From: Acidobacteriota bacterium
GTDB taxonomy: Bacteria; Acidobacteriota; JAAYUB01
Assembly (NCBI GenBank): GCA_018001935.1
Contig: JAGNHB010000003.1
Span: 56,975 to 120,974 of the forward strand
Reading direction: 5' to 3'
DNA: 64,000 nt
Shown: piece after piece, positions 43,268 through 52,141 of the stretch
Layout: each line of letters begins with the position of its first letter
How positions within the stretch are numbered: position 1 is the stretch's first letter
Translations under genes and position numbers: made by a program
The notes under the pieces: generated by a model
The model's database searches: none
The model's input: the letters and a program-made list of their open reading frames with translations, nothing else
Told to the model about the DNA's origin: nothing

Positions 43268-43304
43268 TTCGGATATTGTTCGGCGAAAACGTTAGTAAGG
43301 GTGA
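43268..43304 (+). promoter_or_regulatory. 37-nt leader shared with the four-helix-bundle gene
   Basis: Gap-free match at 30 of 37 positions to the minus strand of 63057-63093. The conserved core is GCGAAAACGTTA then TAAGGGTGA. Each copy lies directly before a ribosome binding site and start codon (22 nt and 17 nt from the end of the match to the ATG). It could be an unusual promoter, a regulatory leader or a transposition end. Confidence 0.8.
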
Positions 43305-43326
43305 AGTCCACTTCCAGGAGGCTGCC

Positions 43327-44850
43327 ATGGCCATCGCGCGCAAGAACATCGTCGCCGACGGCGCCGAGCGGGTCTACCACTGCACCGCCCGCTGCGTCCG
43401 CCGCGCCTTCCTCTGCGGGGACGACCCCGACACCGGCAAGAACTTCGACCACCGCAAGGACTGGGTCCGCGACCGCCTCGTCCAGCTCGCCGGCTACTTC
43501 GCCGTGGACGTCCTCGCCTACGCCGTCATGGACAACCACCTCCACGACATCCTCCGCACCCGCCCCGACCGGGCCGAGGCCATGACCGACGAGGAGGTGG
43601 CCCGGAACTGGGTGCTGAGCTCCCCCTCCCGGAAGACCCCGCCGGACGAGGAGACGCTTCGGGTGCAGGTGAAGCGGATCGTGAAGAAGGCGTCGCGGGT
43701 GCGGCAGCTGCGGAAGCGGCTGGCGAAGCTGAGCTGGTTCATGGGGCGGCTGAACGAGTACATCGCGCGGAAGGCGAACGCGGAGGACGGGTGCAAGGGG
43801 CGGTTCTGGGAGGGGCGGTACCAGTGCCGGCTGCTGGAGGGGGAGGGGGCGCTGCTGACGTGCATGGCGTACGTGGAGCTGAACCCGGTGCGGGCGGGGC
43901 TCTCGCGGACGCCGGAGGAGAGCGTGCACACGTCGGCGTGGGAGCGGCTGGACGCGCTGGCGGCGGAGACGCGGCTGGCGATGGCACTGCGGGTGGCGGA
44001 AATGGCGCGCCTCCCGGGTGCGGCCGGGGCCTCGGCGGACGTGCTGGCCATGATCGCGAAGGCGACCGGAGCCCCGGCGGACCTTCTGACGACCCTCGCG
44101 AAAGCGGCGGGAGCCTCGGCGGAGGAAACGGCGGCAATCACTGAAGGGGCGGGAATCTCGCCGGAGGAACCGGCCGCGACGGCGGAAACGGCAAGAAACC
44201 CCCTGGGGGTGCTGACGGCGACCGTGGAACCGTCAGGGGTCCTGTCGGAGATGCCGTTGGCGGAACCGCCGGAAGCCCCGGCAGCATCCGGGATCCCGCC
44301 GGTGGAACTGGCGGAAGCGGCGCAAGCCCCGGCAGCGGCAGGAATCCCGGCGGAGATGCAGACGGCGGAATCAGCCGAAGCCCCGGGGACGTCCGGGATT
44401 CCGCCGGAGCTTCTGGCGGCGGCGGAAGCGGCGGGGATCCCCCCGGAGGTGCTGGCGGCGGCCGTGGCGGAGGCGGCGCGGGCGCAGGTGAGGGCGTCGT
44501 GGCTGGCCCCGCTGAACGGCGCGGGCGGCCGCAAGGGGGTCTTCGCCACGCTGACGGCGGCGGAGTACTTCCGGGTGCTGGACGCGGTGGGCCGCGTGGT
44601 GCGCCCGGACAAGGCGGGGGCGATCCCGGCGGAGCTGGCGCCGATCCTGGAGCGGCTGTCGCTGGACGCGGCGGAGTGGCTGGCGTCGGTGCGGGGCTAC
44701 GAGCGCCGCTTCCGCCGGGTGGTGGGCTGCGCCGGCCGCCTCGCGGAGCTGGCCCGCGCCGCCGGCCTCAAGTGGTTCCAGGGCGTCGCCGCCTGCCGCA
44801 AGCTCTTCCTCCCCGCCCGGACGCAGACCTCGCTCGAAACCATGTGGTAA
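43327..44850 (+). CDS. REP-associated tyrosine (Y1) transposase with large repeat insert
   Basis: A 507-residue protein. Residues 1-205 are the Y1 transposase domain of IS200/RAYT type: the HUH metal motif is HLH (71-73), the probable catalytic Tyr is Y145 in NEYIARK, and GRFWEGRYQCRLL and AYVELNPVRAG are typical of the family. Residues about 220-400 are a degenerate Ala/Glu/Pro-rich region of repeated units such as SGIPPELLAAAEAAGIPPEV. Residues 400-507 are a helical C-terminal domain. RAYT proteins cut and join single-stranded REP hairpins, and GGACACTC palindromes flank the gene here. The start at 43327 follows AGGAGG. Confidence 0.88.
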   Translation: MAIARKNIVADGAERVYHCTARCVRRAFLCGDDPDTGKNFDHRKDWVRDRLVQLAGYFAVDVLAYAVMDNHLHDILRTRPDRAEAMTDEEVARNWVLSSPSRKTPPDEETLRVQVKRIVKKASRVRQLRKRLAKLSWFMGRLNEYIARKANAEDGCKGRFWEGRYQCRLLEGEGALLTCMAYVELNPVRAGLSRTPEESVHTSAWERLDALAAETRLAMALRVAEMARLPGAAGASADVLAMIAKATGAPADLLTTLAKAAGASAEETAAITEGAGISPEEPAATAETARNPLGVLTATVEPSGVLSEMPLAEPPEAPAASGIPPVELAEAAQAPAAAGIPAEMQTAESAEAPGTSGIPPELLAAAEAAGIPPEVLAAAVAEAARAQVRASWLAPLNGAGGRKGVFATLTAAEYFRVLDAVGRVVRPDKAGAIPAELAPILERLSLDAAEWLASVRGYERRFRRVVGCAGRLAELARAAGLKWFQGVAACRKLFLPARTQTSLETMW

Positions 44851-44909
44851 CATTCAGGCCGGGTTGCTCTCAAACGGGAAAAGCCCCGACGGCAGCAGGG
44901 AGAAGTCAG

Positions 44910-45737
44910 ATGGATATCCCGATACCCAAGGTGCAAGCGGAAGAGGAAAAGCGCCCTGAAGGCACCACCGACCCAGGAGAAGACCTCCCGGATCTCTTCC
45001 GGCCTGACGAAAATATAACTCACCCTTCTCCGGATGGTCACCGCCCGGTCAGCATTTTCGTTGACCACCGCGAAGGTCGCGGCGGGGTTTTGCAAGCCCT
45101 TCTGCGCATGGGGAACATCGACGTGTCTTTCGGCACCCTCGGCACAGGCGATTACAGGATCGACAACCGGTTCCTGGTCGAGCGGAAAACCCTTCCCGAC
45201 CTGGTTCAGTCCATTCTCGACGGACGCCTGTTCAGGCAGGCGAAAAAACTCGCCGATCACGAGATCCGGGGCGCAATCATTCTGGAAGGACACGCAAGCG
45301 ATCTCGAGGGCCGGCTGATCCGCCGGGAATCCATTCAGGGAGCGCTGATCGCCGTTTCGGTCCTTCTTGGCGTGCCCATTCTCCGCTCCCGCGATCCCGA
45401 AGAGACAGCCCGGCTGATGCTCATGATGGCCCACCAAGCGGAACGCACCGTCTCGGGAGGGCTGCTGCGCCACGGCCGCCGCCCGCGCCGCCACCGGGCA
45501 CTGCAACTTCACCTGCTCCAGGGTCTCCCGGGAATCGGCCCCGGCAAGGCACGCGGTCTTCTCGAGACGTTCGGTAGCGTGGAGGCCGTTGTCCGGGCAG
45601 ACGCAGACGCCCTCGCACGGAGCCCCGGGATCGGCAAGACGTTAGCCCGTCGCATCCGCTGGGCCCTCGGCCCCCCCGCTCCTTTCCCTTGCCCTCTCCC
45701 GTCAGGAAAACAACAAAACCGCAGAAAAACACGCTGA
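44910..45737 (+). CDS. ERCC4 (XPF)-type nuclease with helix-hairpin-helix domain
   Basis: A 275-residue nuclease. After a disordered acidic N-terminus (1-45), residues about 46-180 form an ERCC4 fold with the catalytic signature GDY (80-82) and ERKTLPD (91-97; E-R-K-x3-D). Residues about 203-262 hold a tandem helix-hairpin-helix: LLQGLPGIGPGKARGLLETFG and ARSPGIGKTLARRI. This is the layout of the archaeal Hef/XPF nuclease half, which cuts branched DNA such as flaps and forks. The helicase half is absent. It starts 59 bp after the transposase, and both are bounded by the same REP palindromes. Confidence 0.9.
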   Translation: MDIPIPKVQAEEEKRPEGTTDPGEDLPDLFRPDENITHPSPDGHRPVSIFVDHREGRGGVLQALLRMGNIDVSFGTLGTGDYRIDNRFLVERKTLPDLVQSILDGRLFRQAKKLADHEIRGAIILEGHASDLEGRLIRRESIQGALIAVSVLLGVPILRSRDPEETARLMLMMAHQAERTVSGGLLRHGRRPRRHRALQLHLLQGLPGIGPGKARGLLETFGSVEAVVRADADALARSPGIGKTLARRIRWALGPPAPFPCPLPSGKQQNRRKTR

Positions 45738-45832
45738 GGGGGTTCGGTTCCAGATCAACCTCCAAATCCGGTTCGTCGCTGCGCGAAGCTGCCGGGCTGA
45801 GCCTCCCTGAGCCGGCAGCCCGGGATGGGATC

Positions 45833-45920
45833 AAGGACACTCTTCCATGCCCACGAGTGAGTGTCCTTCTTTACATTACATGACGAGTGAGTGTCCGCTT
45901 CTCGATCAAGTGGGTGTCCC
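45833..45920. repeat. REP palindromes right of the nuclease gene
   Basis: AAGGACACTC (45833-45842) pairs with GAGTGTCCTT (45859-45868) across a 16-nt loop. Single right arms GAGTGAGTGTCC (45885-45896) and GTGGGTGTCCCC (45910-45921) follow. Together with 43016-43138 they bracket the transposase-nuclease pair. Confidence 0.85.
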
Positions 45921-46012
45921 CTTCCCGGCGCTTCTCAAGCTCCCCGTCTCAGCCCGGGGACGTCATGCCCCTGGCGCCGACGCCTGCTGCCGGGGCTGCC
46001 CGGAAAAACGGT

Positions 46013-46041
46013 TTGACACGCCCGAACGTCTGTGAAATAAT
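46013..46041 (+). promoter_or_regulatory. Promoter with extended -10
   Basis: TTGACA (46013-46018), 17-bp spacer, AATAAT (46036-46041) preceded by TG (46033-46034) in extended -10 position. Start is predicted near 46048. Confidence 0.75.
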
Positions 46042-46071
46042 TGTTTGGAAAATGCTGTAATACGAAAAAAC

Positions 46072-47970
46072 ATGACGACAACACCGCTTCCAGCCGCCTT
46101 CATCGATCTGTACAAGTCCATCGAACTTGCCCTGATCCTCATCCTGCTGGTGCTGGTCATCCTGGTGTTCCGTCGGCTGTTCCAGCTTCGTCACGAGGTG
46201 AAGGACAAAAAGGAGTTCCTGACACGGCTCGAGGACGAGATCCGCTTGAAGGAGAACATCCAGATCCGCGCCTTCGCGGCCATCGCGGAGATCGAGGAGG
46301 CCGCGCCCCGTCTCCGGGACCTGTTCACGGACATCGGCGGCATCCTGAAGGTCCGGACCGGCATCCTGGTTTTCCGGGACACGGTGACGGGAATCCTGAA
46401 CTGTTACGCCTTCCCCGAGGAGCGTGCCCTGCCGGAAAAGCTCTTCTCCTGGCTGGAGTCCATGTTCTCCCAGGGCCGGAAAACCGTCCCCATCCCCTAT
46501 CACCCCGAGCCTTCCGACCTCAAGGACTGTTTCCAGGACATCGAGCCGGACGACCTCAAGCTCGCTTCGGCCCTCCCCATCTTTCAGCGCGGGATCCTGG
46601 TGGGCGGGACGCTGTTCTTCTCCTCCAGCGCGGAGGAGATCGACCGCCGGAAAAATGACTTCTGCCGGGTCAACGAGATCTTCGCGGCCATCGTGTCCTA
46701 CCGCTCGCTTCAGAACGAGATCGCCCAGAGCGTGGAAGAGGCCAACACCGTTTCCTCCTTCCTGGCCAAGATCGTCGTGCTCAACGACATGGAACGGATG
46801 TTCGACGCCATCTACGAGTTCTTCCGGGACAACTACTCCCAGTCCTCCGTCAGCATCCTCCTTCTCGACCAGAACCTCGCCACCTTCCCGAAGAAGGGCC
46901 TGCCCATCGAGGAGAAGCTCCTGGGCCAACTGATCCCCCTGGCCACCGAGGAATTCCGGCAGGGGCACCACATCCTCTACTTCCCCGACCAGAACAGCCT
47001 CGCCAAGCGCTTCAGCTCCCTGCCGAAACCGGAGAACATCCAGTCGATGCTCATCGCGCCCCTGATGGTCTTCAGCGAGGTGTTCGGCTTCGTGGTGTTC
47101 GAATCGAAGAAACTGAACCCCTTCAAGGTGAACCGTCTCAGCACCCTGATCCGGCTGGTGGAGATCTCGTCCTTCCTGCTGAAGAAAAATCTCTATTTCC
47201 AGAAAGAGATCGAGCGACGGCAGGAGGACGCCGACAAGTTCCGCCAGGAACTGACCCGGCAGACGGTGGTGCTCCAGGACCGGGAAAACACCATCCGGGA
47301 ACTCTCGGACTTCAACTCGGTCTTCGGGATGGTCCAGGCCGTGAAGGGGAGCCTCGCCTCGCTCAAGGGGTTCCTGACCCTCCTGGAGGAGAACTCGAAG
47401 GAAGTCCTGGGGCCGCGTTACGACCCCGTCTTCCTGCGCAACTGTGCCTTCGAGGTGGACAAGATCGAGCGGAGCATACGGAAGTTCGAGTTGGTCCGCA
47501 TCGTCACGGAACCGGATTTCACCTTCCGCCCGACCTCGGAGGACCCCATGGTGCTGTTCGATCAGGTGTTCACCGCCATCCGGCAGCGCTCGAAACTCAA
47601 GCACGTGGACTTCGAAACCACGATCGAGGCGGAAGGCTGCCGGGTGCAGGTGGACACCCAGATGCTGGTCACGGCCCTGACCCAGTTCTTCGAGCGGGTG
47701 CTGGACTTCATCGCGGATGGGCACATCCAGAACGTGGGGCAGATCAAGGACAACCAGCTTCAGATCGTCTCACGGTTCGTGCCGCAGAACGACCCCCAGG
47801 CAACCTTCTCCGGGGCCGCCTTCCTGTCGGAATCCTTCCGGAGCGACTTCAATTACGTGGTGCTGTCCCGCCTCCTCTCCCGCCACAAGGGAAAACTGGA
47901 CCTGGAGGTCTTCTACGAGCGGGGGTTCGTCCTGGCCATGATGCTCCCCGTGACCCCCGCCCCCCTCTGA
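46072..47970 (+). CDS. Membrane-anchored tandem-GAF protein with degenerate histidine-kinase core
   Basis: A 632-residue protein. A membrane helix (about 18-36) is followed by a coiled coil, two GAF-like domains (about 75-220 and 245-385), a second coiled coil (about 390-425) and a region that aligns with HisKA/HATPase but has lost the key residues: DFNSVFGMVQAVKGSLASLKGF has no phosphorylatable His where HELRTPL is expected, and no N or G box is recognisable at the end. It is probably a pseudokinase or scaffold. ATG 46072 is preferred because ATG 46045 precedes the predicted transcription start, but 46045 has the better ribosome site. Transcribed alone from its own promoter. Confidence 0.7.
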   Translation: MTTTPLPAAFIDLYKSIELALILILLVLVILVFRRLFQLRHEVKDKKEFLTRLEDEIRLKENIQIRAFAAIAEIEEAAPRLRDLFTDIGGILKVRTGILVFRDTVTGILNCYAFPEERALPEKLFSWLESMFSQGRKTVPIPYHPEPSDLKDCFQDIEPDDLKLASALPIFQRGILVGGTLFFSSSAEEIDRRKNDFCRVNEIFAAIVSYRSLQNEIAQSVEEANTVSSFLAKIVVLNDMERMFDAIYEFFRDNYSQSSVSILLLDQNLATFPKKGLPIEEKLLGQLIPLATEEFRQGHHILYFPDQNSLAKRFSSLPKPENIQSMLIAPLMVFSEVFGFVVFESKKLNPFKVNRLSTLIRLVEISSFLLKKNLYFQKEIERRQEDADKFRQELTRQTVVLQDRENTIRELSDFNSVFGMVQAVKGSLASLKGFLTLLEENSKEVLGPRYDPVFLRNCAFEVDKIERSIRKFELVRIVTEPDFTFRPTSEDPMVLFDQVFTAIRQRSKLKHVDFETTIEAEGCRVQVDTQMLVTALTQFFERVLDFIADGHIQNVGQIKDNQLQIVSRFVPQNDPQATFSGAAFLSESFRSDFNYVVLSRLLSRHKGKLDLEVFYERGFVLAMMLPVTPAPL

Positions 47971-48010
47971 GACCCCTCCGCCAGGCCCGCAGACATCCAG
48001 AGAGAACGTC

Positions 48011-48703
48011 ATGCTGAAAAAGATCCTGAAGTGGTCCGGTGTCTGTTTGCTCGGCCTCGTGGCCCTGCTGGTCTTCTTCTGGTTCGTGTGGCCGGGGAAG
48101 TACCGGATCATCGGTTACCTGATGATGTCGGACGTTCCCGTCCCCCCCGACATCGCCACCCTCGAAGGGGCGCGGGAAGCGTCCGTCGAAGCCCTGCTTG
48201 GCCATTTCCTGCCGGCCCCGGAGACGGGGGACGGCGGGCAGCCGCTGCCGGCCCCGGTTTCACGGCCGTCGGTCGCCCTGAGCGAGACCGACGTCAACCG
48301 GGCCCTCAAGTACGAACTGGAGCGAATCAACGCCCACCGGCGCGGGATCGAGGCCCTCTTCTTCCGCATCGGGGAGGGTGAGATCACCCTGTTCTGCCAT
48401 TTCGACGGCGAGCGACTCTGCGAGAGCCACCCGGACCTGAACGGGCGCATCCCCGGGATGTTCCGGCGAAAGGGTGTCCTGAGCGTGAAGATGGTCCCGT
48501 CCCGGACCGGAGGCGGGCGGGCCGGGCTGCGACCCGTGGATGCCCACGTCGGGAAGGTCCCTGCCCTGGAACGAGTCCTGCAGGCCGTTCGAGCGTCCTT
48601 CCCGAAGCTGGAGTATGACGAGACGGCGGGGTTCCTGCTTCCGAAGGCCGTCCGGGAGATCGTCGCGGGGAACGGAAACCTGACCGTGAATCAGACGGAG
48701 TGA
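48011..48703 (+). CDS. Membrane-anchored protein of unknown function
   Basis: A 230-residue protein with one N-terminal membrane helix (about 9-27) and a periplasmic domain of unknown family. The segments SETDVNRALKYELERINAHR and GIEALFFRIGEGEITLFCHF suggest a mixed helix-strand lipid-binding-like domain, but no family is recognised. It starts 40 bp after the tandem-GAF gene and could share its transcript. Its last 13 bp overlap the end of purD, which is read from the other strand, so the two transcripts are convergent. Confidence 0.6.
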   Translation: MLKKILKWSGVCLLGLVALLVFFWFVWPGKYRIIGYLMMSDVPVPPDIATLEGAREASVEALLGHFLPAPETGDGGQPLPAPVSRPSVALSETDVNRALKYELERINAHRRGIEALFFRIGEGEITLFCHFDGERLCESHPDLNGRIPGMFRRKGVLSVKMVPSRTGGGRAGLRPVDAHVGKVPALERVLQAVRASFPKLEYDETAGFLLPKAVREIVAGNGNLTVNQTE

Positions 48704-49965
48704 ACCTTCCCGATGTCCGTCCGGTAGTGCATGTTTTCGAAGTGCACCTTGCCGGCGGCCTCGTAGACCCGGGCGACGGCCTCCGGGAGGGTGCCGGCCT
48801 TGGCGGCGACGTTCAGGACCCGCCCGCCGGTGGTGACGAAATCGCCGCCGGCCCGGCGCGTGCCCGCGTGGAAGACCATGACGTCCTCCATGCGCTTGAG
48901 GTCCTCCAGGCCACGAATGATGTGGCCCTTCTCGAATGCGCCGGGATACCCTCCCGAAACCAGGGCCAGGCAGACCAGGGGGCGGGGGTCCCACTCGGGG
49001 CTCACCTCGCTGAGGCGCCCCACCCGGATGGCTTCCAGGATGTCGAGGAAGTCCGAGTTCAGGCGGGGGAGAACCGCCTGCGCCTCGGGGTCGCCGAAGC
49101 GGACGTTGAACTCCAGCACCCGGGGCCCGGCTTCGGTGATCATCAGGCCGGCGTAAAGGATGCCGCTGAAAGGGAAGCCGTTCCCGGCCATCCCGCGGAT
49201 GACGGGGTGAATGACGGTCTCCATGATCTCGCGGCGCTGCGGGGCGGTCAGGATGTCGTCGTGGGAATAGGCGCCCATTCCCCCGGTGTTGGGCCCCTGG
49301 TCGCCGTCGAAGGCCCGCTTGTGGTCCCGGGATGGCGGCATGGGAACGGCGTTGACGCCGTCGGTGAAGACCATGAAGGACACCTCGCGGCCGGTCAGGA
49401 ACTCCTCGAGGATCACGGTGTCCCCCGACGCGCCGAAACGGCGGGTCACCATCATCTCGCGCAGGGCCGCCTCCGCCTCGTCGCGGCCGGGTGCGATGAC
49501 CACGCCCTTGCCGGCAGCCAGGCCGTCCGCCTTGATGACCAGCGGGAAGGTGAACGCGCTCCGATCGAGGGTCTCGAGGGCGTCCTCGAGACGCGTGCAG
49601 ACGCGGTAGCGGGCGGAGGGGATCCCCAGCGACGCGAGGAAGTCCTTCGTGAAGGCCTTGCTGGCTTCCAGGCGGGCCGCGGCGGCGCTGGGGCCCACGA
49701 AGGGAATGCGGGACTCGGCGAAACAGTCGGCGATCCCGGCGGCCAGCGGTGTCTCCGGCCCGGAGAGGGTCAGGTCGATCCGGTTGTCGCGGGCGAAGCG
49801 GGCCACGGACTCCACGTTGGTGATGTCGAGCCCGACCGGGCGGGCGGGCGGGTTCATCCCGTCGCTGCCCGGTGCACAGTAGAGCACCTGCAGCCGCCGA
49901 CTCTCGGCCACCTGGCGGCAGATGGCGTGCTCCCGTCCTCCACTTCCCAGAACCAGCACTCTCAT
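48691..49965 (-). CDS. purD: Phosphoribosylamine-glycine ligase
   Basis: A 424-residue ATP-grasp enzyme that joins glycine to phosphoribosylamine (GAR synthetase), the second step of purine synthesis. The N-terminal MRVLVLGSGGREHAICRQVA, the central FPLVIKADGLAAGKGVVIA (ATP-grasp loop), and DGDQGPNTGGMGAYSH are diagnostic. Length is normal and no key residue is missing. Its start (ATG 49965, GGAGG upstream) is 51 bp downstream of speA, so it is probably transcribed from the speA promoter. No other pur genes are nearby. Confidence 0.97.
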   Translation of the reverse strand: MRVLVLGSGGREHAICRQVAESRRLQVLYCAPGSDGMNPPARPVGLDITNVESVARFARDNRIDLTLSGPETPLAAGIADCFAESRIPFVGPSAAAARLEASKAFTKDFLASLGIPSARYRVCTRLEDALETLDRSAFTFPLVIKADGLAAGKGVVIAPGRDEAEAALREMMVTRRFGASGDTVILEEFLTGREVSFMVFTDGVNAVPMPPSRDHKRAFDGDQGPNTGGMGAYSHDDILTAPQRREIMETVIHPVIRGMAGNGFPFSGILYAGLMITEAGPRVLEFNVRFGDPEAQAVLPRLNSDFLDILEAIRVGRLSEVSPEWDPRPLVCLALVSGGYPGAFEKGHIIRGLEDLKRMEDVMVFHAGTRRAGGDFVTTGGRVLNVAAKAGTLPEAVARVYEAAGKVHFENMHYRTDIGKVHSV

Positions 49966-50016
49966 CGTGTGGATCCTCCCTGATCTCGGGTCCCCCCGAC
50001 GCGCCGCGGCGGGGGT

Positions 50017-51948
50017 TCATTCCATGTAGGTGTACCCCTCGAGCCCTTCCTCGAGGAACTTCTTGATGCGCGCCGACTCCTTGATGGTGATGCGGTCTTT
50101 TTCGATCCCTTCCTCCACCGCCTTGAGGACCATGCCGACGATGTCCCGCTTCTGGTACTGCATGTACCCCAGGACGTCGCGGACGGTGTCGCCCTCGATC
50201 AGCTTGTCGATGTGGTACTTGTTCTTCCCCGTGATGCTGATGTGGATGATGTGGGTGTCCCCGAAGAGGTTGTGGAGGTCCCCCAGCACCTCCTGGTAGG
50301 CCCCCACCAGGAAGACGCCGAGGTAGTAGGGCTGCTTCTCGCTGAACTCGTGCAGCTCGATGGTGTTCTTCACGTCCCGCAGGTCGATGAACTGGTCGAT
50401 CTTCCCGTCGGAGTCGCAGGTGATGTCGGCAAGGGTCGCCTTGCGCGTGGGCTTGATGTTGAGCCGGTGGATGGGCATGAGGGGGAAGAGCTGCTTGACG
50501 GCCCAGTGGTCGGGGAGGCTCTGGAAGACCGACAGGTTCCCGTAATACGTGTCGGAGATGAACCGGTCGAGGTTCTCCAGTTCGTCGGGGACGTAGTCGA
50601 GGCCGTTGATGATCTTGGCGATGCCCTGGCAGGCGAGCCAGAAGAGCTGCTCGACGATGGCCCGGTGCTCCAGGGAGAGCATCCCCACGTTGAAGAGGGT
50701 CAGCGATTCCTCCCGGATCTGGAGGGCATCGTGGTAGGATTCCTGGAAGTTCTTGACGGTCAACCCCTCCACGATCTCCTGCATGGCGACCACCGGGTCC
50801 GGGGCGTCCTCGGGGATGGCCGGGCGGCTGTTCCCCACCACCAGTTCGCTGGTCCCCAGGATGTTGAAGACCAGGACCGACGAGTAGGCCACCAGGGCAC
50901 GGCCGCTCTCGGAAACGATGTGGGGGTGGTGGATGCTCTGCTCCTCGCAGATCTCCGAGAGGGCGCAGACGATGTCGCTGGCGTACTCGTCGAGGGTGTA
51001 ATTGGCGCTGGACGAGAAGTTGGTCTGGGACCCGTCGTAATCCACGGCCAGGCCGCCCCCGACGTCGAAGAAGCGGATGTCCACCCCCAGACGGACCAGC
51101 TCGGAGAAGATCCGCGTGCTTTCCCGGAGGGCCTCCTTGATGCTCTGGATGGAGGTGATCTGGGAGCCCAGGTGGAAATGGAGGAGTCGAAGCCCCGGGA
51201 GAAGGCCGTGCTTCTTCAGCTTTTCCACCGCTTCGAGGATCTCGGAGGGGAAGAGCCCGAACTTGGACTTGTCCCCGCCCGAGCTTTCCCACTTCCCGCG
51301 GCCCCGGGCGGCGAGCTTCGCCCGAATGCCGATGACCGGCTCCACGTTCATCCTGGCGGCCAACTTGATGACGGTGTCCACCTCCGAGGGCTTCTCGATG
51401 ACGATGATGACGTTGCGGCCCAGCTTGGTGCCCCAGAGGGCCGTCTCGATGAACTCGTTGTCCTTGTAGCCGTTGCAGATGATGAGGGCACCGGGGGTGT
51501 CGGTGGTGGCCAGGGCGATGAGCAACTCGGCCTTGGTGCCGGCCTCCAGGCCGTACTGGTACGGGCTGCCGAAGTCGATGATGTCTTCGACGACCTGTTT
51601 CCCCTGGTTGACCTTGACCGGGTAGACGCCGTAGTACTTCCCGGCGTAGCCGTAATCGGAGATGGCTTTCTGGAAGGCGCTCTGGATCTCCTCGATGCGC
51701 TGCTTGAGGATGTCGGTGAAGCGGATGAGGAGGGGCGTGTTGATGTCCCGCATCTGAAGTTCGTCGATGAACGCCTTGATGTCGAGGTACTTCTGATCGT
51801 TTTTCTCCGGCATCACGATGACGTTGCCGCGGCTGTTGATGTCAAAGAACCCCTTGCCCCATTGGTGGATCCCATAGAGGCCCCGGGCCTCGTCGATGGT
51901 CCAGTGGTCGAGGGCCGTCCGGTCTCTCAGCTTGATTTTTTCCCTCAC
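50017..51948 (-). CDS. speA: Biosynthetic arginine decarboxylase
   Basis: A 643-residue PLP enzyme of the alanine-racemase-fold (fold III) decarboxylases, which turns arginine into agmatine for polyamine synthesis. YYGVYPVKVNQGKQVVEDI contains the PLP-binding Lys, and LRLLHFHLGSQ, FFDVGGGLAVDYDGS and the large insertion after the barrel are typical of SpeA. The start codon is GTG at 51948, behind GGGAGGTGCGGG. The longer frame to 52059 overlaps the promoter and is rejected. No agmatine-processing gene lies beside it. Confidence 0.96.
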   Translation of the reverse strand: MREKIKLRDRTALDHWTIDEARGLYGIHQWGKGFFDINSRGNVIVMPEKNDQKYLDIKAFIDELQMRDINTPLLIRFTDILKQRIEEIQSAFQKAISDYGYAGKYYGVYPVKVNQGKQVVEDIIDFGSPYQYGLEAGTKAELLIALATTDTPGALIICNGYKDNEFIETALWGTKLGRNVIIVIEKPSEVDTVIKLAARMNVEPVIGIRAKLAARGRGKWESSGGDKSKFGLFPSEILEAVEKLKKHGLLPGLRLLHFHLGSQITSIQSIKEALRESTRIFSELVRLGVDIRFFDVGGGLAVDYDGSQTNFSSSANYTLDEYASDIVCALSEICEEQSIHHPHIVSESGRALVAYSSVLVFNILGTSELVVGNSRPAIPEDAPDPVVAMQEIVEGLTVKNFQESYHDALQIREESLTLFNVGMLSLEHRAIVEQLFWLACQGIAKIINGLDYVPDELENLDRFISDTYYGNLSVFQSLPDHWAVKQLFPLMPIHRLNIKPTRKATLADITCDSDGKIDQFIDLRDVKNTIELHEFSEKQPYYLGVFLVGAYQEVLGDLHNLFGDTHIIHISITGKNKYHIDKLIEGDTVRDVLGYMQYQKRDIVGMVLKAVEEGIEKDRITIKESARIKKFLEEGLEGYTYME

Positions 51949-52030
51949 CCCGCACCTCCCGACCGATATCCTCCCTCCGGGCTGGGACGGCGGACGACGT
52001 GGCGCCGCGTTTTCCTGAGCCGGAACCGCC

Positions 52031-52059
52031 ATGATACTTTCGCATGCCCGAAAAGTCAA
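52031..52059 (-). promoter_or_regulatory. Promoter of speA-purD
   Basis: Minus strand: TTGACT (52054-52059), 17-bp spacer, TATCAT (52031-52036). The leader to the GTG is about 75 nt. On the other strand a -10-like TATACT (52090-52095) faces the next gene but has no clear -35. Confidence 0.8.
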
Positions 52060-52141
52060 AAAAGAATCATTGTTTCATCGGATCGATATTATACTGGGGC
52101 GGGCGTCGGCGGGGCCGCCGGACGCCGGAGGGGTTCGAGGA

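Noticed and set aside
43016..45920. Complete IS200/IS605 insertion sequence with TnpB
   Set aside because: There is no TnpB gene, the palindromes are short REP-like units scattered at gene boundaries, and the transposase is of the RAYT type.
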